A stretch of 45,826 bases of DNA, from assembly GCA_014378995.1 (NCBI GenBank), contig JACMMP010000239.1:1-45826 (forward strand), read 5' to 3'. The notes under the pieces were generated by a model. That model made no database searches and was not told where the DNA came from. It was given only the letters and a program-made list of their open reading frames with translations. Below, piece by piece: positions 1 to 7,942 of this stretch. Each line of letters opens with the position of its first letter. The stretch's first letter is position 1. Source of the stretch: Hyphomonadaceae bacterium. Its GTDB lineage: Bacteria > Pseudomonadota > Alphaproteobacteria > Caulobacterales > Aquidulcibacteraceae. The position numbers and the translations under genes were made by a program.

Positions 1-204
1 CATTGCGCGACATCGCCTGGAACGCTTGCGCGTTGGCGGCGAGCGCGTTGAACGCTTGGGCGTCACGCGCCAGCGCCTGGAACGCTTGGGCGTTCGATGC
101 TTTGGCCTCCAACGCCCAAGCGTTCCAGGCGCTGGCGCGTGACGCCCAAGCGTTCAACGCGCTCGCCGCCAACGCGCAAGCGTTCCAGGCGATGTCGCGC
201 AATG
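1..204. repeat. 94-bp perfect inverted repeat (arms 1-94 and 111-204, 16-nt spacer)
   Basis: Bases 1-94 are the exact reverse complement of 111-204, checked base by base; the pairing fails at 95/110. The left arm begins at the first base of the window. The right arm has the coding orientation of the decapeptide-repeat gene, and the same orientation recurs near 598-709, so the left arm is the inverted copy. A perfect arm ending exactly at the sequence end is typical of a fold-back chimera or a hairpin contig end, but a real DNA hairpin cannot be excluded from sequence alone. Confidence 0.95.
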
Positions 205-1061
205 CCGAAGCGTTCCAAGCTTTGGCGCGCGATGCGCAAGGCCTCACGGCGATGTCGCGCAGCGCGCAAGCATTCCAGGCGCAAGCGCGCGACGCCCAGC
301 TCGCTTCCGCCTTTGGCTCCAACGCCCAAGCCTTCGCCGTAATGGCGCGGGAGCCGCAAGCTTTCGCGGCGATGGCGCGGCATCCCCAAGCGTTCGAAGC
401 GCTGGCCCGTCATCCTCAAGCGTTCGCGGCGATGGCGCGCGATCCGCAGGCGTTCGCCGCCTTCGCGCGCGGCTCAAACTTCGCCGCCGCCGCCCGTGAA
501 CCGCAAGCGGTGGCCGCTATGGCGCGGGACGCGCAAGCCTTCCAGGCGCTCGGCCGCGACGCTCAAGCCATGAACGCTCTCGCCCGCGATGCGCAGGCGT
601 TCGATGCTTTGGCCTCCAACGCCGAAGCGTTCCAGGCGCTGGCGCGTGACGCCCAAGCGTTCAACGCGCTCGCCGCCAACGCGCAAGCGTTCCAGGCGAT
701 GTCGCGCAACGCGCAGGCGTTCAACGCCTTGGCGCGCGACGCGCAAGGCCTTTCGGCGATGGCGCGCAATGCCCAAGCGTTCCAGGCGCAGGCCGCTGCG
801 ATGCGCTCGGCGCAAGGGATGAACGCTCAGGCGTTTGCGATCATGGCGCGGCATCCGCAAGCCTTCGCCGCTATGGCGCAAAACCCGCAAGCGTTCGAAG
901 CGCTGGCGCGCAGTCCCCAAGCGATGAACGCACTGGCGTCCAACGCGCAAGCGTTCACGGCGCTGGCGCGGCAACCCGCATTCGCGGCGTTGGCGCGTGA
1001 GCCTGCGTTCGCGGCAATGGCGCGCGATCAAAGCTTCGCCAACGCCATCCGGGCGAATTGA
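3..1061 (+). CDS. Decapeptide-repeat protein, 5' end uncertain
   Basis: I do not recognise this protein. From about base 95 to the stop it is almost wholly tandem ten-residue units with consensus A-Q-A-F-Q-A-L-A-R-D. A variant has proline first (P-Q-A-F-A-A-M-A-R-H). About 31 units are visible. Blocks of alanine-type units alternate with proline-type units, and the whole block order occurs twice, offset by 507 bp (169 residues); both copies open with F-D-A-L-A-S-N. Hydrophobic residues fall at positions 1, 4 and 7 of each unit, which suggests amphipathic helices (inference). No membrane segment or cysteine pattern is seen in the repeat part. The open frame through bases 1-94 reads the inverted arm, gives a different low-complexity sequence (tryptophan, alanine, asparagine) and has no ribosome binding site before it, so the true start is probably missing. 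The stop lies 67 bases before the next gene on the same strand. Function unknown. Confidence 0.6.
   Translation: MRDIAWNACALAASALNAWASRASAWNAWAFDALASNAQAFQALARDAQAFNALAANAQAFQAMSRNAEAFQALARDAQGLTAMSRSAQAFQAQARDAQLASAFGSNAQAFAVMAREPQAFAAMARHPQAFEALARHPQAFAAMARDPQAFAAFARGSNFAAAAREPQAVAAMARDAQAFQALGRDAQAMNALARDAQAFDALASNAEAFQALARDAQAFNALAANAQAFQAMSRNAQAFNALARDAQGLSAMARNAQAFQAQAAAMRSAQGMNAQAFAIMARHPQAFAAMAQNPQAFEALARSPQAMNALASNAQAFTALARQPAFAALAREPAFAAMARDQSFANAIRAN
91..709 (+). repeat. Direct super-repeat, 507-bp period, within the repeat gene
   Basis: Bases 91-202 and 598-709 match at every position except 117/624 (c versus g). The offset of 507 bp is 169 codons, so the frame is kept. Outside this core the two halves continue to match at protein level, block by block, with more divergence. 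A recent internal duplication or gene conversion is the simplest reading. Confidence 0.85.
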
Positions 1062-1128
1062 CGCGTCCCGGCGCGTCGTAAAGGCGAGGCGCCGATAAGG
1101 CGCCCGCCAGACGTGCTAGGTGGGGGAC

Positions 1129-4100
1129 GTGGGAATCCGCACGCTTCTGTGCTCCGTGGCAGCGCTAGCGCTCGCGCCTATTGGCGCGGCGCATGCGCAG
1201 CAAGACGCTCTAGCGCCGCTTCAAGAGGCGCCGCCGCAGGATAATGTGGCGGCGCCGCCCTTGGCGCCCCAGCCCGTCGGCGAGGAGCAACCGCCGCCGC
1301 CCAGCCGCGCCCCGGAAGACATTCCGGTTATCGATTTGAGCCGCATCGAAACCGAGGACTTACGCCTCCTCTATTTCGACCCCTCCGAAACGTATCTGAC
1401 ACCCTATGTCGGGCGCAGCTTCGAGAACGCGCTTGCCTATCAGCGCCGCATGTTCAACTGGGAGCCGTGGGATCAGGTCACGCTGCTGCTGAAAGATTTC
1501 TCCGATTACGGCAACGCCGCCGCGCGCTCCTCACCCAACAACGCGCTGCTGATCGACATCGCCCCGCTCAGCTTGACGTACGAGACGTTCAGCCCCGGCG
1601 AGCGCTTTTACACTTTGACCAATCACGAAGTGACGCACGTCGCTTTGATGGATGTCTGGAACGAGCGCGACGCATTCTGGCGGCGCGCCTTCGGCGGCAA
1701 GCCGATGCCGGTGCAGGAGCATCCAGAATCGATCCTCTACAATTATCTCACAACACCGCGCGTGAACGTGCCGCGCTGGTATCTCGAAGGCAGCGCCGTG
1801 TTCATGGAGACATGGATGGCCGGCGGCTTCGGCCGCGCCCAGGGCGCTTACGACGAGATGGTGTTCCGCTCGATGGTGCGCGACGACGCGCATTTCTATT
1901 CGCCGGTCGGCCTCGAATCCGAAGGCATCTTCGTCGACTTCCAAGTCGGCGTGAACGATTACCTCTACGGCACGCGCTTCTTCAGCTATCTGGCGCTCAC
2001 CTATTCGCCCGAACAAGTGGTGGAATGGCTACGGCGCGATGAGGACAGCGAAGCCTATTACGCCTCGCAGTTCGAGCGCGTGTTTGACCGCCCGCTGGGC
2101 CAAGCTTGGCGCGACTGGATTGCGTGGGAGCACGAATTTCAGCGCGTCAATCTGGCGTCGGTGCAGGCGTTTCCGCTGACGCAAGCGTCGCCGCTGGCGC
2201 CGCGCGCGCTCGGTTCGGTTTCACGCACCTACATCGATCCCAGGACCGGCGATCTCATCGGCGCGTTCCGCTATCCCGGCGTGATCGGGCACCTCGGTGT
2301 TCTGTCGCCGCAATCGGGCGACATCCGCCGGCTCACCGACATCAAGGGGGCGATGCTTTATCGCGTCACCTCGCTCGCCTACGATCCAGAGACCAACACA
2401 GCCTGGTACACGACCGACAATTACGCCTACCGCGACATCATGCAGATCGATGTCGCAAGCGGGCGCCAGAGCATGGTGCTGCGCGACGCGCGTATCGGCG
2501 ACGTGGTGTTTAACCCAAGCGACCGCTCGCTCTGGGGCCTGCGGCACCTGAATGGCTTTGTCACCCTGGTCCGCATTCCGGCGCCGCACACGAACTGGAA
2601 CCAGGTTCACACGTTCCCGTTCGGCCGCGTTCCGTTCGATCTCGACATCTCCCCGGACGGCGCGTTGCTATCGGCCTCAGTCGGCGAAGTGAGCGGCGAT
2701 CAATCGGTGCAAGTTTTCCGCATCGATGAATTGTTGGCTGGTTCATCGACGCCGATCGCTCAGTTCACCATGGGCTCATCGACGCCCGAAGGGTTCGTGT
2801 TCTCGCCGGACGGTCGCCACCTCTACGGCAGCGCTTACTACACCGGCGTCTCCAACATCTTCCGCTTCGAGATCGCGACGCAGACGCTCGAGGCTGTCAG
2901 CAACGCCGAGACCGGATTCTTCCGCCCGATCCCGCAAGCCGATGGCTCCCTCATCGTCTACGAATACACGGGCGACGGCTTCCGGCCGGCCGTGATCCAG
3001 CCGCAGCCGCTCGACGATCTGGGCGCCATCCGCTTCCTTGGCGCTGAAATTGCGCAGCGCCATCCGATCGTGACGACGTGGACCGCGGGCTCGCCGAGCC
3101 AAGTCGATTTCGACGCCATGATCACAGAACGCGGGCGCTACGTCCCACGTGACGAAATGCGCCTTGGCGCCGCCTACCCGGTTATTGAAGGCTATCGTGG
3201 CCGCGCCGCGCTCGGCTATCACGTCGTGTTCGAGGATCCGCTGCAGTTCAACACACTGCATGCGACGTTATCCTACACGCTGGACTCCCCATACGAGGAC
3301 CAGGACTGGCACTTCGATATTGAGTACCGCACCCTAAAGTGGCGCTTCCGCTACTGGCACAACGATGCGGACTTTTACGACTTGTTCGGCCCAACCGAAC
3401 GCGCCCGCGCAGGCGACGCGGCCATCGTCGGCTATCGCCACTCCTTCATCTACGATCCGCCGCGCCAACTCGATCTTGACGTTGAAGCGGCGTACTACAC
3501 CGGGCTGGACACTCTGCCGACGGCGCAGAACGTCCAGAGCCAGTTCGATACGCTCGCCTCATTCAATGCTCAGCTGCACTACACCAACACGACGCGCTCA
3601 CTCGGCGCGGTGGATCACGAGCGCGGCTGGCGCTGGGATCTGGCGGTCGGCGCGGATCATGCCAATGACGAGGTTTTCGCGAGCATTCGCGGCGGCGTCG
3701 ATTTCGGCGTGCCGCTGCCGATGAACAATTCCTCGGTCTGGCTCTACACCGCGGCCGGGACAGTGGGAGGCGATGAGCAGAGTCCGCTGGGCAGCTTCTA
3801 TCTGGGCGCCTTTGGCAACAATTACGTCGATGACCGCGAAGTGAAGCGCTATCGCGAATACGACAGCTTCCCCGGCTTTGAGATCAACGAGATCAGCGCC
3901 CGCACCTTCGTGCGCGCCGTCGCGGAGGTGAACCTGCCGCCGATCCGGTTTGAAGACATCGGCAATGCGAGCTTCTTTCTGAGCTCCGTGCGCACCGCGG
4001 CCTTCCTTGGTGCGCTGGAGGCGGAGCCCAGCATTGGCGAGCGCCGGTCATTGCAGACGGTTGGCGTTCAAGCCGATTGGAATTTCACGGTCGCACACCG

Positions 4101-4194
4101 ATTGCCGATGGTGTTTTCTCTCGGCTATGCTGAGGGCTTCGAGGATGGCGAGCGCCAAGGCAACGAAGTGCTCGTGTCGCTGAAGATCATGTGA
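1129..4194 (+). CDS. Exported zinc-peptidase / propeller / beta-barrel fusion protein
   Basis: The 1021-residue product begins with a signal peptide ending near A-H-A-Q, then a proline-rich linker to about residue 65. The next 270 residues hold a gluzincin-type site: H166-E-V-T-H170, with E220 in W-Y-L-E-G as the likely third zinc ligand, as in the Peptidase MA-like group. Residues of about 345-640 contain repeated S-P-D-G-type turns typical of WD40/TolB-like propellers. The last 350 or so residues are rich in alternating aromatic strands and look like an outer-membrane beta-barrel, although the final residue is Met rather than the usual Phe. I chose GTG 1129 because AGGTGGGGGA precedes it; GTG 1120 is the alternative. 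A surface or periplasm-facing protease is inferred; the substrate is unknown. It overlaps the following PrsW gene by one base, so the two are probably made together. Confidence 0.8.
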   Translation: MGIRTLLCSVAALALAPIGAAHAQQDALAPLQEAPPQDNVAAPPLAPQPVGEEQPPPPSRAPEDIPVIDLSRIETEDLRLLYFDPSETYLTPYVGRSFENALAYQRRMFNWEPWDQVTLLLKDFSDYGNAAARSSPNNALLIDIAPLSLTYETFSPGERFYTLTNHEVTHVALMDVWNERDAFWRRAFGGKPMPVQEHPESILYNYLTTPRVNVPRWYLEGSAVFMETWMAGGFGRAQGAYDEMVFRSMVRDDAHFYSPVGLESEGIFVDFQVGVNDYLYGTRFFSYLALTYSPEQVVEWLRRDEDSEAYYASQFERVFDRPLGQAWRDWIAWEHEFQRVNLASVQAFPLTQASPLAPRALGSVSRTYIDPRTGDLIGAFRYPGVIGHLGVLSPQSGDIRRLTDIKGAMLYRVTSLAYDPETNTAWYTTDNYAYRDIMQIDVASGRQSMVLRDARIGDVVFNPSDRSLWGLRHLNGFVTLVRIPAPHTNWNQVHTFPFGRVPFDLDISPDGALLSASVGEVSGDQSVQVFRIDELLAGSSTPIAQFTMGSSTPEGFVFSPDGRHLYGSAYYTGVSNIFRFEIATQTLEAVSNAETGFFRPIPQADGSLIVYEYTGDGFRPAVIQPQPLDDLGAIRFLGAEIAQRHPIVTTWTAGSPSQVDFDAMITERGRYVPRDEMRLGAAYPVIEGYRGRAALGYHVVFEDPLQFNTLHATLSYTLDSPYEDQDWHFDIEYRTLKWRFRYWHNDADFYDLFGPTERARAGDAAIVGYRHSFIYDPPRQLDLDVEAAYYTGLDTLPTAQNVQSQFDTLASFNAQLHYTNTTRSLGAVDHERGWRWDLAVGADHANDEVFASIRGGVDFGVPLPMNNSSVWLYTAAGTVGGDEQSPLGSFYLGAFGNNYVDDREVKRYREYDSFPGFEINEISARTFVRAVAEVNLPPIRFEDIGNASFFLSSVRTAAFLGALEAEPSIGERRSLQTVGVQADWNFTVAHRLPMVFSLGYAEGFEDGERQGNEVLVSLKIM

Positions 4195-5261
4195 TGGATG
4201 CCGACCTGCTTTTGAAAGCGCTCATTGCGCTTGCGCCTGTGCTGATCCTCCTTCTCGTGTTCGACCGGCTCGACGTATTCAACCTCATTCCGCTCCGGGA
4301 CATCGCGCTGCTGGCGCTGACCGGTGCTGCGCTGGCGCTCATCGGCTTTCTCGCGAACTGGACCGTGATTGAAGGCTTTCCGATCGGCTTCGGCGCTTAC
4401 ACGCGCTATGGCGCCCCAGTTATCGAAGAGACGCTGAAAGCGGCGCCGGTGATCGCACTTTTTGCGAGGAACCGTTTGGGGTTCAAGATCGATGCGGCGA
4501 TTGCGGGCTTCGCCGTTGGGGCCGGCTTCTCGGTGGCGGAGAACGCCTGGTATCTCTTCACCATCTCCGGCGCCAACGTCAGCGATTGGCTTGTCCGCGG
4601 CTTTGGCACCGCGGTGATGCACGGCGCCGCCACCGCCCTCTTCGCCATCGTCTCGCACGAAATGTCGGAGAAGCAGGCGGCAAGCTCGGCGGCGCACTAT
4701 CGCTTCACGCCGCTACTTTTCCTGCCCGGGCTCGCGCTGGCGATGGCGATCCATTCGGCCTTCAATCATTTTCCGAACTATCCGTTGCCGATCATGGCCG
4801 TCACTCTGTTGCTGGCGCCGCTGACGCTGTTTCTGACGCTGCTGAAGAGTGACCGCGCGACGCAGCAATGGCTTTCAGCTGACGCCGCCGCCCATCGCAA
4901 GGCGCTGGCGGACATCCGCGCCGGCCATTTTTTGCAAAGCGACGTTGGCCGCGCCGTTCTCGAAGCGGTGGCGCCGATCAAGGGAGTCAGCGCGGAGGAC
5001 GTGCTCGCATGGGCGGAACTGAAAACCGCGCTGATCCTGCGTGCGGAGGAACTCATTCTCGCGAGCCACGCCGCCGCTGCAGACGCCGCTGGCGAAGACG
5101 AGCGTTTGCAGTTCGCTCGGCTCGACGCGCTCGAACAGCGTTTGGGTAAGACGATCGTGGCGGCGATTAACTCCCGTCTCGGTTTCAGCCGCAACGACGT
5201 CTACGAGTTGGGCCGCCTGCGCGTGCGTGTGCAATCAAGCAAGGCGACGGATGCAGCGTGA
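4194..5261 (+). CDS. PrsW-family intramembrane protease
   Basis: This 355-residue protein has several hydrophobic segments in its first 220 residues and the four PrsW signatures: E78-E79 in V-I-E-E-T-L-K, E116-N117 in S-V-A-E-N-A-W, H143 after a Met, and H187-x3-N191. PrsW proteins are membrane-embedded proteases; the Bacillus founder cleaves the anti-sigma factor RsiW. The soluble C-terminal 130 residues, predicted helical, are not part of the core family fold and may be a regulatory tail. ATG 4194 overlaps the preceding TGA by one base (TGATG), which implies translational coupling to the zinc-peptidase/barrel gene. A role in proteolytic envelope signalling is an inference; no sigma or anti-sigma gene lies beside it. 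Confidence 0.85.
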   Translation: MDADLLLKALIALAPVLILLLVFDRLDVFNLIPLRDIALLALTGAALALIGFLANWTVIEGFPIGFGAYTRYGAPVIEETLKAAPVIALFARNRLGFKIDAAIAGFAVGAGFSVAENAWYLFTISGANVSDWLVRGFGTAVMHGAATALFAIVSHEMSEKQAASSAAHYRFTPLLFLPGLALAMAIHSAFNHFPNYPLPIMAVTLLLAPLTLFLTLLKSDRATQQWLSADAAAHRKALADIRAGHFLQSDVGRAVLEAVAPIKGVSAEDVLAWAELKTALILRAEELILASHAAAADAAGEDERLQFARLDALEQRLGKTIVAAINSRLGFSRNDVYELGRLRVRVQSSKATDAA

Positions 5262-5282
5262 AGAACGCCGTACTCGCCCGCG

Positions 5283-5927
5283 CTAAGTCGCGCGGACTTC
5301 GCGGACCGGCTTCTTGACTGGCTTCGGCTTGCGCCGGAGCCGCTTCACGAATTCCCGGGCGGGCCTCGACTTTCGAAGGCCGTTCCAGATCGAAGCGAGT
5401 TGCATCGGAGAGGCGAACAGTTCGAACTTTGCAGTCAACTCGGCGCCGGGCGCGGCGCATTTCGAGAACGTAACGCTGTCGCGAACCGCAGCCGGCGTAA
5501 GCGTCAGCGCGGCCTGCACGCCGGTTTGGACGACGAGGTCCTTGGCATAATCGCCGGTGTTAATCGCCAGCGAGGTGTGCGCCACACGAGCCCCGTTCGC
5601 CATCAAACGCTGGATGGTGTGTGCGGCGACATCGGCGATGCCGGGGGTCAAGAATGCGTTGCCAACCCGAACGACGTCGTTGAAGTGCGTGACCGGGTCG
5701 CCGGGTTTTGCGTGCGGGAGGGCGCGTGCGGTCAGCTTCGGCCCAAAGCCCCAAAGCAGCCGCATGTCTGCACGCGCCGTCGACGTTGGCGTATCGACCA
5801 GGATCGTGGTCTTCGCTGGGGCCAGCAGAGCGGCAAGAAGGATTGCGACGACGACGACGCCGGCGCCCAGCGCCCACAGCAATACAGGCCCGTTGGCCAG
5901 CACATCGCCCATTATGTCCGTGGTCAC
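5283..5927 (-). CDS. Membrane-anchored protein of unknown function
   Basis: The 214-residue product has one N-terminal membrane segment at about residues 13-36, followed by a roughly 150-residue soluble domain and a strongly basic, proline-rich tail (K-P-K-P-V-K-K-P). I do not recognise the family. The soluble part has mixed helix and strand character and a single cysteine near the middle of a V-T-F-S-K-C-A segment. GTG 5927 is preferred because GGGGAGG lies six bases before it; an in-frame ATG five codons later is possible. It converges on the PrsW gene with only 21 bases between stops, and is divergent from the 34-residue membrane peptide, so the 57-base gap at 5928-5984 must carry both sets of start signals. 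Confidence 0.75.
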   Translation of the reverse strand: MTTDIMGDVLANGPVLLWALGAGVVVVAILLAALLAPAKTTILVDTPTSTARADMRLLWGFGPKLTARALPHAKPGDPVTHFNDVVRVGNAFLTPGIADVAAHTIQRLMANGARVAHTSLAINTGDYAKDLVVQTGVQAALTLTPAAVRDSVTFSKCAAPGAELTAKFELFASPMQLASIWNGLRKSRPAREFVKRLRRKPKPVKKPVREVRAT

Positions 5928-5984
5928 ACCGATCCTCCCCGCCCCCTACCCATATCCGTTGCGTCCGCCAAAGAGGAGACAAAA

Positions 5985-6089
5985 GTGTCGGGTCGCACGT
6001 TCGGTTTGATCGCGGTTGGCGTCTTTGTGCTGGCGATCGCGGCGCTGATCGTGATGATCACGGCGAGCGGGGCGAGCCCGATAGCCTAG
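5985..6089 (+). CDS. 34-residue single-span membrane peptide
   Basis: A short open frame starts at GTG 5985 with a strong ribosome binding site, AGAGGAG, eight bases upstream, and stops at TAG 6087-6089. The product has a short basic N terminus (S-G-R-T), one hydrophobic stretch of about 23 residues and a short polar tail. This gives a positive-inside orientation with the N terminus in the cytoplasm. It lies between two minus-strand genes. Its function is unknown. The strong ribosome binding site and the clean membrane-span composition are the evidence that it is real. Confidence 0.6.
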   Translation: MSGRTFGLIAVGVFVLAIAALIVMITASGASPIA

Positions 6090-6102
6090 CACCGGCGAAC
6101 GC

Positions 6103-6546
6103 TTATTCCGACGCTTGCGCTTCAACGATGATGCGGGCTCTGCGCCGCACTGGGACGTTCAGCCCCTCTTCGGTGACGGCGCCGCGTTCGCCAGCGGCGG
6201 CGACAACCATGCGCGAACGCGGCCAACCAACGCGGCTCGCCAAATATTCCGCGATCACCTGCGCACGCCGTTCGGAGATTTCGTCATTCGTGACGGCGTT
6301 GCCCGCTTCGTCAGTCTCGCCGATGACGCGGACCTCGCGGATATAGCAACCGCGGACCGCTTCACCCATGCCGTCTATAACGCGCTGCGCATCGTCGGTA
6401 AGTTCGGTGCTCCGGCCCGCGAAATAGATGTTGAAATCGCGTTGATAGCAGGTGGCCGGATCGAATGGCGCGGCCGCTTGCTGCGTGGCGGCGCAGCCAC
6501 CGAGAACGGCGGCCCCAACGCAAGCCAGCATCAATGTTCGCAACAT
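6103..6546 (-). CDS. OmpA-like domain lipoprotein
   Basis: The 147-residue product has a lipoprotein signal with lipobox L-G-G-C (Cys18) and an OmpA-like peptidoglycan-binding domain. The domain shows the F-x-I-Y-F-A-G-x-S opening strand and a later segment with T-D-E-A-G and I-S-E-R-R-A, matching the conserved Asp and Arg that bind diaminopimelate in the family. A periplasmic, outer-membrane-anchored protein linking membrane to cell wall is likely. Start 6546 is chosen because it places the lipobox correctly and has AGGGAGA upstream; an ATG eight codons earlier is less likely. It lies 35 bases downstream of ihfA on the same strand. Confidence 0.8.
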   Translation of the reverse strand: MLRTLMLACVGAAVLGGCAATQQAAAPFDPATCYQRDFNIYFAGRSTELTDDAQRVIDGMGEAVRGCYIREVRVIGETDEAGNAVTNDEISERRAQVIAEYLASRVGWPRSRMVVAAAGERGAVTEEGLNVPVRRRARIIVEAQASE

Positions 6547-6581
6547 ATGAATCTCCCTGAAGCACTCCACTGCGTAGCGCG

Positions 6582-6899
6582 CTAGCCCTTCGCGCGTCCG
6601 GCCCGGCCGCCCTTTTCCACAAATTCGCGCAGCATCTGCGATGGGCGGAAGGTGACGACCCGGCGCGGCGTGATCGGCACTTCCTCGCCCGTTTTCGGAT
6701 TTCGGCCAATGCGCTGACGCTTGGCGCGGACGTTGAAATTGCCGAAACGCGACAGCTTTACCGTCTGACCATCAACCAACGCGTCCTGCATCATTTCGAG
6801 CATACGCGTCAGCAGACGGTTTGCGTCGGCGCGCTGCATGTTGGCGCGACGGGCCAGCGCTTCTACCAGATCGGCGCGCGTGACTGTCTTTTCCGGCAC
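6582..6899 (-). CDS. ihfA: Integration host factor alpha subunit
   Basis: The 105-residue product is a HU/IHF-type DNA-bending protein. It has the dimerisation helices at the N terminus, L-S-R-F-G-N-F near the middle and the DNA-binding arm with G-R-N-P-K-T-G-E-E, whose proline intercalates into DNA in the family. The length is five to six residues over the usual 99-100, due to a Gly/Arg/Lys-rich tail. It follows fabH on the same strand, an arrangement common in Alphaproteobacteria (plsX-fabH-ihfA), and this supports the alpha assignment over HU. It would work with an IHF beta subunit encoded elsewhere. Confidence 0.9.
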   Translation of the reverse strand: MPEKTVTRADLVEALARRANMQRADANRLLTRMLEMMQDALVDGQTVKLSRFGNFNVRAKRQRIGRNPKTGEEVPITPRRVVTFRPSQMLREFVEKGGRAGRAKG

Positions 6900-6982
6900 C
6901 GGAGCCCCCTCCGCTACGCGCTCGACAGCGCGCCAGGAAAAGCTAGTCGTCCCGGTAGCTTAGGTCAAATCTTGCAGCGCGT

Positions 6983-7942
6983 TCACATGCGCACCAGCGC
7001 CGCGCCCCAAGTTAGGCCGCCGCCGAGCGCCTCCATCAGGACGAGCTGGCCCGGCTTTATGCGCCCATCGCGGACGGCGACATCGAGCGCCAGCGGAACC
7101 GAGGCGGCGGATGTGTTGCCGTGGAAGGCCACGGTGGACACAACCTTTTGGGCGTCGATGCCAAGCTTGCGCGCAACTCCGTCCAGGATGCGTTGATTGG
7201 CCTGGTGCGGCACGAACCAGTCGACCGCATCGATCGAGAGTCCCGCGCGCGCGCACGCCTCCAGCATCGCCCCGGAAATGTGCTCCACCGCTTGACGGAA
7301 AACGGCGTTGCCGACCATGCGGACTTTGCCGACGGTGTTTGTCTCCGAGACGCCGCCGTCCACATAAAGCAAGTCGTGCATGCGCCCGTCCGTGCGCAGG
7401 AATGTCGAGATGACGCCGCGATCGCCGGGACCGTCTTCGGCTTCCAGGATCACCGCGCCCGCGCCGTCTCCGAACAGAATGCAGGTGCCGCGATCGTCCC
7501 AGTCGAGCAGCCTCGAGAAGGTTTCCGCGCCAATGACGAGCGCCGTCTTCGCTTGGCCGCGAACGAGAAAATTGTCCGCCGTCGCGAGCGCGAAGATGAA
7601 GCCCGAGCACACGGCTTGAAGATCGAACGCCGCGCCCTGATTGATGCCGAGTTCGGCCTGCACGCGGGCGGCTGTGGCGGGAAATGTGAGATCGGGCGTC
7701 GTGGTGGCAACGATAACCAGATCGATATCAGAGGCTTCGCGGCCCGCCGCGTTCATAGCGTTTAGCGCCGCTACGCACGCGAGGTCTGAGGTTTTTTCAT
7801 CGTCGGCGGCGATGCGACGTTCGCGTATGCCGGTGCGCTCGACGATCCATTCATCGCTGGTGTCTAGGCGTTTGGCCAGCTCGGCGTTGGTAAGTACGCG
7901 CTCGGGCAAGTGGCCGCCGACGCCCAGCAGGACCGAGCGCAT
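6983..7942 (-). CDS. fabH: 3-oxoacyl-ACP synthase III (KAS III)
   Basis: The enzyme condenses acetyl-CoA with malonyl-ACP to start fatty acid synthesis in the cytoplasm. The 319-residue product has the Cys-His-Asn triad of KAS III: C112 in A-V-C-S-G-F, H246 in V-P-H-Q-A-N-Q-R and N276 in F-H-G-N-T-S. The CoA-binding W-I-V-E-R-T-G-I-R segment is present near the N terminus. Its ATG overlaps the plsX stop by one base (TGATG), so the two are probably translated together. The length is normal for the family. Confidence 0.97.
   Translation of the reverse strand: MRSVLLGVGGHLPERVLTNAELAKRLDTSDEWIVERTGIRERRIAADDEKTSDLACVAALNAMNAAGREASDIDLVIVATTTPDLTFPATAARVQAELGINQGAAFDLQAVCSGFIFALATADNFLVRGQAKTALVIGAETFSRLLDWDDRGTCILFGDGAGAVILEAEDGPGDRGVISTFLRTDGRMHDLLYVDGGVSETNTVGKVRMVGNAVFRQAVEHISGAMLEACARAGLSIDAVDWFVPHQANQRILDGVARKLGIDAQKVVSTVAFHGNTSAASVPLALDVAVRDGRIKPGQLVLMEALGGGLTWGAALVRM

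Noticed and set aside
3-94. N-terminal Trp/Ala-rich segment of the repeat protein as real protein
   Set aside because: It is the reverse complement of the repeat array in the inverted arm and is probably not native coding sequence.
474-1031. Long open frames antisense to the decapeptide-repeat gene
   Set aside because: They arise from the same GC-rich repeats read backwards, are Arg-rich and lack start signals.
91-1061. CRISPR array
   Set aside because: The 30-bp units are contiguous and in frame, with no unique spacers; they encode a protein repeat.
1088-1104. GGCGCC-GATAA-GGCGCC hairpin as a terminator after the repeat gene
   Set aside because: The stem is only six bases and no T run follows, so read-through to the next gene is more likely.
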